From Luidia sarsii (taxonomy: Eukaryota > Echinodermata > Asteroidea > Paxillosida > Luidiidae): a stretch of 64,000 nt of DNA. A program made the position numbers and the translations under genes. Location of the stretch: contig OX465103.1 of assembly GCA_949987565.1 (NCBI GenBank), positions 16,873,280 to 16,937,279 of the forward strand, in the 5' to 3' direction. The first letter of the stretch is position 1, and each line of letters opens with the position of its first letter. Under the pieces are notes generated by a model that saw nothing but the letters and a program-made list of their open reading frames with translations, was not told the DNA's origin and searched no databases. Of this stretch, positions 56,407 through 64,000 are shown piece after piece.

Positions 56407-59400
56407 ACATCTCAACCTAGATATCAAAGCTGTCATCACCACTCACATCCAAAACTGATCCATAGTTGATTGATCAGAATAAGTTTGTAGGATACAAGTG
56501 TGCAGATTTTAGTTGACAAACGGAAATGAACAATACCTAAATTGTACCAAATTCACCCATTTTTTTTCTTTTTGTTGAATAAATACCGGAAAAGACTATC
56601 ACTAAAACATGTAAAATGAAACTCAATAACACCAGATGTCGAGAACAGGCACGGTGAGTTGTTGGGAGGGATGGATAGCTGGGTTCCTTTCATAGGCAGA
56701 TGAAAGGGGGAAGATCGTTGGGGGAGAATTGACCATCTTTTGAAGCAAATATCAGTGCCTTTGAGCACCTGAATATTGATAGAATTATGAGGATTTTTTG
56801 ATAAACCACCACTGGGTATGGGTGAGTGGTGGTTTGCGGCGTCTTAGCAATAAGACCTTCAAGTCGGTGAGGGGTCAGGGGTCGGAGGAAGGGGCTTCTG
56901 TAGTTTTCTGTTTAATTCATCATAAATTGAACATGAATTGGTTTAGAAGACCTTCAGATACCACAGTAAATGCTATGAACATCTTTCTTTCTCCAGAGTA
57001 AGCTTTGCATTGTCTGACAAAATTGATTAGCTCATGTAAACAATTATTAATTCTTATTTGGCACTTCTCAAGTTTTAACAAATGTATGTTTGTAGTTGTA
57101 AGTGTGTCATACTAGCTGACGTAACATCGATTCAACTCAAAATTCCATTGCTTTTATTGCAGTTGATTTTGAGCAGAAGCTGGTAACTCTAGCTCTCCTC
57201 TGCCTACAGAGGTTTTCTTACAATCCTTTCCCATTGGTCTCCAGTATGGTAGTAATAACCTTACAATCCCTTCTTTTCTATTTGATGTGGTGAGTGGTAA
57301 CATTTATAGTTATTTGCTGTGCATTGTATACATGGTATAAAATGTAAGGATAATATCATATGTCATGTTTGGCATCGGTGAAAAAAATATCGAGTAATTA
57401 CAAGCATTAATTATTAAATGCTGATCATAATTTGTAAGCTGTAAGGAAAGTAAGAAAGTGTTCCCCTTAATTACGTTAAGAAAGATCTGCTAAATGCACT
57501 TTTGTGTTACTGGAAATGTAGTTCTCAAATTAAACACAAGGTGTTTTGTTTGTCTCATACATGTATTTTCGCAAAGCCTATGGTACATGATGCAAAGTGG
57601 TGCTGCTTGCAATTTTATCAAGAAAATGCTGGTTAATCTGAGAGTTGAAGTGTAGATTCATCAAATTCCTTCTTTCTTTCTTTTTTGATTGGTACATAGA
57701 AAGAAATATGTGTACATGTACTGTAGCTGCACAATTGATTTGATTGGGTTTTTACTGTTTGATACATGTATGCCAAATGGTAGTAAGTGCTGCAAATGTA
57801 TTTTTTTTATGAAAAGCTGAGTATGAAGGTTAAAGTCACAATGAATTGGTTTTCTTTTCTTTTCCTTTTTTCCTTCCTTTCCCCCAAGTACATCGAAAAA
57901 AATGTGTGATGCGTCCTAGAAGCAGTTCATATCCCCACACTTTTGAAGAGAATTGGTTTTGTATTTCACCTGTACTACTAGCACATTATTTTCCTACGCA
58001 GGTGGCTTTTACATATAGGTAGATGTCTTCTGTGCATCAAGGCACCTACGTACGTGTGTAGAATTTAGTCAGCAAATACCATATACAGTGTAGCTAGTTT
58101 GTACACATACACTTATCAGCAGGTGAACTTTGGTGCATGTATTATCAAGGCGGTGTTCAATCTGTGAATAGAAACATGTATTTGATATTTGTATCCCAAG
58201 TTTAGAATCTAGAGCAAGTTTGATCCTCCCCCTAAAAAAAAAGAAACTAAAAAGGAAAAAAAAGTTATTTTGTGGGTTAACGATTATTGGAAAGAACCTT
58301 TAAGAAACCTTATTGTTTAATTAATATATCTAATTTTAAGAATATTTTCTTAAGCAATCACTAAACCCAAAGGATTTTTACAAGACCAGTGCCTAGGATT
58401 GGAGAAGTCTAAAAACAAAAAAAGAAATAAATTAAACATGAAAAGTTTATATACACATAATCATGTTGATAGAACTTGGTATCGCAAGACATGGTACACA
58501 GTTTCTCCTCAGATTTTGTGACCAGCATAATATTGGCCTTACTGTAGTTATTTAATGCGATCCCGCAAAATATCAATCATCGAATAGTGATGGTGATGAT
58601 AAAGAATATTTAAGTAGCACTCCAAAGAATGCAGTTTGATTGAAATAATGATATACGGGTTTTTGATTATCTATTTTCTCCACCCACATTTGAAAGAAAT
58701 GAAAAAGTTATGAATGGGTTGTAGGTTGGATTATTCCTTCACGACCCGGTGGTTTTTTGTCTGCAGTTTGTTAGAGGGCATTTTGGCAGTTTATCGTGCA
58801 ATGGAATGCACACAAAAACAAAGTGGCACATTTGTAAGTACATATCAGCACAACTGCATTCCTCATCTAAGACAGGGCTCATTTCGTACTCTGGTAAAAA
58901 ACTATAAACCAGACCAGACGTGTAGACATGGGAGAGGTGGATAGTGTATTATAGTGCTGGTGATTTTTCATACTGGTACATGTATCCACTTTTGTTTTCA
59001 TACCCTCATGGTGGTGCATTAGCACTAGGCATGTAGCCATGTTGATTTCCAGCAAGACAAACGTACTGAATCTGAATGGGTGTAGAGGAAAGAGATTGTG
59101 TTGAACGGTTGGTCTTTTCACTTACATGGATAATGATCAGTGGACTACATAACTAGACCAGACCCCCCCCCTTAATTTTGTAATTGTTAATGTGATATTA
59201 TCATTTTATTATTTTGAACATGTTATGCAGCAAAAGGCAAGAAATATACAGCTTGTTGGAACCAAAACTTGGGCTTGGACTCTGGCTCAAATTTCAAAAT
59301 TCATTCCGAAGGGAAAATAAAACCTAGAACCGCTTTCTGTCTGCAATTTTGTGATTTGTTCACCTATATAATGATGGATGTTCTGCTTTGAACAAGAAAT

Positions 59401-62400
59401 CAATACTTTGATGAATACATTCTCTCCAGAAAGCTAGAAACTGTATATTTGGCTACCTATTGAGGGAAACAGAGCCAATGGCATGGCATTGTACAGTGTC
59501 AGTGATGCCCATTGGAATGCATTGGTGTTTTTGCAATACCCGTTTTGATTGTCTCGGCATCCCTCAGTGGGGGAATATGGGACTTTGGTGACAGTCCTAT
59601 GAAGTTGTGCATGCATCCAGAAGTACAGTATACATACATCCAGTAGAGCAATTGGCATGTGCTAGAAGACCACGTGCTTAGACCAATAGAACAACATGCA
59701 TACTTTTATAACAACGCTCGCATGCTCAGAATAACCAATGAGGTTATGTTGGCCACCAAGGGTCTCCATCAAAGTTCCTCGCTAAACAGCAAAAACATTG
59801 GTCAATGTTACAGCCAGCCCAGTTACCTTAGAAACTTAGTTTAAAAATGGAAACACTTGAATGACCTGTGCCTTGTTTTGACTGTATGCATTTAACTTTG
59901 GGGGAAATTATTATTTTTCAAAAGACAATGTTTAAGTAACCTTTTTTATGAATGTACATGTATTTCATGAGAGGTCACTATTAATTTGTGGAGCCTAAAA
60001 ATCTGAAATTTGTGTAGTTGATTTCTGCTTTGGTTGTAATGATACCCACTAAAGAAACCCAAGAATGAATATTCATATCTTAAAAAGTTTCAGTCCTACA
60101 TGTAGCTTTCATAGTCAGAGAGACCTTTGAGATAAATCCTGCTAGCGTCAAAATGTTAAGGCCCTCTTCTTGTTTTGTTCACATACGAAGATCTCCTTGT
60201 TCTGAAATTAAGATCTAGATTTTAATTTTGGTTAAAGATTCTTATTTGTTAAGTCTTATTTGTTAAGAAACAAATGTACCGGTACCTGTATTAAGCAAGT
60301 CATTTTGAGTCAGTCATTTGCCAAACTAGAAATGAGATGAAACGAGAAATAAATCAGTCACATGAAGAACGTTTGTCAGCAAATTGTTACATTTATTGAT
60401 GAGTTGCTTTGACTTTGGGAAAACAACAGTGAGCCATGGACTGAAATGGTTCTCAGTGTATTTTAATAAGAGAAAAACAATGCAATCATAATACTGAGAA
60501 AATATCAATGAGTTTGGAAGAAACATTATGTACCACCATAGAAGACCCCAAACCTTGGTTTCCAATTACATGTACATGGATAATTATTTCAAGAAAGGAA
60601 AAATAACACGAGTGAAACAAAATGTATTCAAATACCTATTAGCAAAACTCAAATTGTAATTTCATTGTGTAAAGTACCCTGAGATTATTGGAGCAAATTA
60701 TAAATAAATTACCGGTAGTCAATTTGTTAATTAATCCGCATTGAAAATAAAGGGACAATATGTTTCGTAGAGATAAGAAAATTGACCCACAAATCCTGCT
60801 TTCTAGAGTCAACATTTTAATCTCTGGAGGACTGAGCAGTTCTAGGTTGTGTGGTGGATTCAAATCAATAAGGTCACGAACTATTTATTTTATGCCCTGT
60901 AAATTATTTGAAGAGATATTTTTTTTTTTTTTTGGGGGGGGGGGGGTTGATGGAGGGGCAATTTAAGGTTGAAAATAAGCCCTGTTTGTTCCTCACTTAA
61001 AAATGTCCAATCCTGCATCATGCCACCACCATCAAATATGGCATCCATCTCCCAAGATGGCATCCATCTCCCTGGGTCAAGCTCTACCCTTCCTGGGTTG
61101 AAAATGTTTTGTTGCACAGAGATACCGGTATATGCCGGACTGAGCCCAATGGCATAAAAAATAGGTCACATCGACCCACCCAAAAGCATTGCCTGAAATG
61201 TGTGCCTCCCTCTGAAGCTGAAACATGGAGAGCGCTCAGAACCCCCCCCCCCCCCGAAAAAAAAGGGCTCTGAGTGTAGTCATTGAAAATGACCAACTCA
61301 AACTGGTTGCCAATGTACAGCACTCTGATCTCTGATAAAACACCACTGTACCACCATAAATACCAACCGCTCAATCCAATATGAAACCCTACATTTTCCC
61401 TGACACATATTCAGCGGGCAATTGCTCTCACTTAAGTGATATAATTCTTTACAAGTGTTTAGTTTTTGGTTTTAAAATTATTTTGTCAAAATAGCGTTTC
61501 TGATTTGTGTTTGGGCACTTTGTATGTTTGTACGCTACTCAAATTGGCAGATACATTTAAACAACTTTAATAAAGTTACCTGACTTCTCTGCCTTACCCC
61601 TGATTAGCTGTTTCTTGTTCATTTACACCTCTGCAAATCACCTCAAATCACAATTGATATTTGTAACATTTGAGTTTCAAAGAATAATAATTCTTTTTGG
61701 GAAAAACAATTCAGAGAAAATTCAAGTACTGGTAATGCATAAATTGTTTTTAAACCACAAGTGATCAGTTTTCAGACTGTTTGCTACACCATTCTCTTTA
61801 ATATTAATTAGCATAATTAATGACTAAACATAAGACCAGCTGTCCAGTCATTGGCCAATCATCAATCACGGTTAGGCCATGCCCAAAATTTGACATAATG
61901 CTAGACAACTTATATCCACATCTACATACATAAGGTTTGTGCAACTGTACAATGCACAAATCAATAAGTTAGTCAATTAAAAAAAACCTTCATCTCCAAC
62001 AAGACAATTCGTTGAGGTTGATACAAACTGGCAAACTATTACCACAAATATGGAAGACACAGGAAAACACTTCAGCACTTTTTAACAAAGTTTGAAACCA
62101 AACATTGGTCCCGTTTTGCTCAAAAAGTACCTTCCCCTTTCAATTCTAAAACGAAAAAAAATAATGCAGGTATCAATAATGAATTATGAATAAAAACCTA
62201 TTAAGTACTGTACATGTAAGTTACAATACATGATCTAAAAACAAATTGCTTTAAATTTATTTTTTCCACTTTCAACTTTCAATATGATTCCCTTTCACAA
62301 ATTCCTCTATAAACCTTACAATGGCTTTTTGGATTCATTGCTTATTCAGGAGGCTGGGGGAAATGTCTGCAGAGGGTAGATTCCTTGCCTGGTGCTTCGC

Positions 62401-64000
62401 GTATGAACTCAGTGCCCAAACATATACATGCACACCATTTCTTGGTGCACAAATTAATGTGCATAAATGTATGTGTACACATGTACATGTACATGCACAC
62501 GTATGTGTACATGTACATCCACACGTACGTGTGCATGTACTGTACGTGTGCATGTACTGTACGTGTGCATGTACATGTACTACTCAGCTATTATGCATTG
62601 TCATCATGGCTCTTAGTTTATCCATAGTCACTTATCATTCATTTGCACTCAAACCTGGGCCCTCCCCAAACCTATCCTACTCTGCCGGATCCAACCCTAT
62701 TATTGCACAGTAGAAAGTAGAATGACCCCCTCACTATTACCACTGCCATCCCATATCTTTACCACTTGTTTGCCCTGACACAGAGCAGAACCAGAATTGG
62801 TAGTGTCTGCTCCTAAACAGGAACCATCTCCCTGGAAGGACAAACTACTGGTAAGTGGGCATCAAAAATCAATTTATATGATCAATCAATTGAGGTTTAG
62901 GGACTCATTTTCTTTACTGAACAACCAGGCAAGAGTGAACACTGGCCTTAGATGGAAGAAAGTTTAAAACCCTCCAGAACATTCCTAAAAGTGTACCATT
63001 TGACTGGAATGAAGCCTCTGATGTCCAACCACACCTCAATTCCCTTTTGAGAAATGAGTGAATGCCTTCAGAAAACAGAGAAAATGAGACCCTAACAAGC
63101 ATGAATCATTGGAGAGGATTGATTCGACGGCTATACTCAAACATGTCAAAAGGTTTGGCTCAGCCAAGGTGGGCCCGCAGTGGATAAGGCAGGCCCCCTT
63201 CTCTCCCCATGCTGAAACACAGGAGCAAAGATGGCATGGACGCAATCTTGGGGGCACAACTGGCAAGGGCCAAAGGTAGGAGGTGGATGGGAACCAGCTG
63301 CTGGAAGGAATCCTGCTTTCAACCTAAGTGGGAATGGTGCTGAGCTAATTGTGCATGCCATTGCGCTATTTACACTGACCACAAATTTTTAATTGGGTCT
63401 TTTGAGGGTGAGCTAGGGAATCTTACAAATCTCATAACAGTAAAAGCCTTTGGAAAAGAAGATGTCCTCAGGTTTTCAATACTAGCAGGACCTTTCTTAA
63501 AGGCAAAAGGTCCTGCTAGAACCGAAATGCCAGGCCCTCTACTTTGTTTGAGATTTGGATTGAGGTCATTTTACTCAGTAAGCTTTTTGCAACACCTTTA
63601 TCATTTTGTGTGTTCCTTAAGTTTTGGGGTGAATTTCTGCAAAGGAGCCTACGCGTACTTATGATATAAAATATTGGATGCAGGCATGCAACTCTCATGG
63701 GCTATTGGTCCTCTGAAGTAGTTCAGAAGGATCTCCAACTGAGTAACCCCCGCCCCCGCCCCCAACCCCCACAACCCCCTCGCTGGTTAGAAAGAGGGAA
63801 GATATTGATCCCATTAGACATGCCAAAGGCATCTGGTGTGACAACTTTACAGCAAGGCATTCACAGCATGGTTCTGGGTTTTTTTTTAGGGGATGGGGAA
63901 TTCCGCTCAGCTCGGCTGGTCAGTGGCAGGAGGGCCCTCAAGCTTTGGGCATGAGGTGGAACGGAGCGAAGAGGGAACGCCAGGCACCCACAAGGCCACT
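56407..64000. other. AT-rich right end, no supported gene
   Basis: Only short frames without recognisable domains. It holds hairpin-repeat copies (60113-60165, 63480-63540), a GTACATGTAC tract (62470-62590) and homopolymer runs. It may include alternative 3' UTR of CNBP and the flank of a further gene to the right. Confidence 0.6.
62470..62590. repeat. GTACATGTAC / ACGTGTGCATGTAC tract
   Basis: Overlapping palindromic units of GTACATGTAC with CACGT interruptions produce Cys/Tyr/Met/His-rich open frames on both strands that are not genes. Confidence 0.85.

Noticed and set aside
62321..62713. Cys/His-rich 130-aa frame
   Set aside because: Generated by the GTACATGTAC repeat tract.
63949..64000. 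Minus-strand open frame entering from the right edge and ending in TGA (WRSLFAPFHLMPKA-like tail)
   Set aside because: Only about 17 codons are visible and no domain can be recognised; it could be a terminal exon of a gene to the right, but the window gives no support.

Overview
Organism. This is animal nuclear DNA: multi-exon genes with GT-AG introns, a 28-exon ABC transporter of vertebrate-like architecture, intronless rhodopsin-class receptors, zinc-knuckle genes, and many short palindromic repeats and tRNA-derived elements. I infer a marine invertebrate, most likely a deuterostome and possibly an echinoderm. The sulfonylurea-receptor type ABCC gene, dispersed TAGGCCTA palindromes and GTACATGTAC-rich tracts suggest this, but none of them fixes the phylum. 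Layout. (1) 1.3-21.65 kb, minus strand: 28 coding exons of a sulfonylurea-receptor-like ABCC protein (ABCC8/9 type). They cover the start codon through the first part of the second nucleotide-binding domain; the last exon or exons lie left of the window. All 28 exons join with matching splice phases, giving 1472 codons plus one base. The introns carry hexanucleotide arrays, tRNA-like elements, hairpin repeats and one long-TIR element with a minisatellite core. (2) 21.65-26.1 kb: non-coding, with a CpG-rich patch and a palindromic MITE-like element. (3) 26.1-27.4 and 31.6-32.9 kb, minus strand: two intronless paralogous class A GPCR genes (409 and 428 aa), with DRW in place of DRY and no Asp3.32 or Trp6.48. 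(4) 33-38.7 kb: AT-rich non-coding DNA with a cluster of a GTAACGGAATTAC motif and hairpin repeats. (5) 38.74-45.64 kb and 51.2-56.12 kb, plus strand: two tandem CNBP/Gis2-type CCHC zinc-knuckle genes with eight knuckles each, almost all introns phase 1, separated by 5 kb that holds a near-perfect 0.9 kb inverted repeat. An intron of the first carries a 0.7 kb GATCAG minisatellite. (6) 56.4-64 kb: no supportable gene. How the genes relate. The SUR-like protein would be the regulatory subunit of a KATP-type channel at the plasma membrane. The GPCRs are orphan receptors. The CNBP-like proteins bind single-stranded nucleic acid. Nothing in the sequence links the three groups functionally; they look like ordinary neighbours. 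The points most worth a second look are the conserved RXR-rich linker in the SUR-like protein, the unusual GPCR pair, the phase-compatible knuckle exons of the two CNBP genes, and the unfamiliar repeat families.
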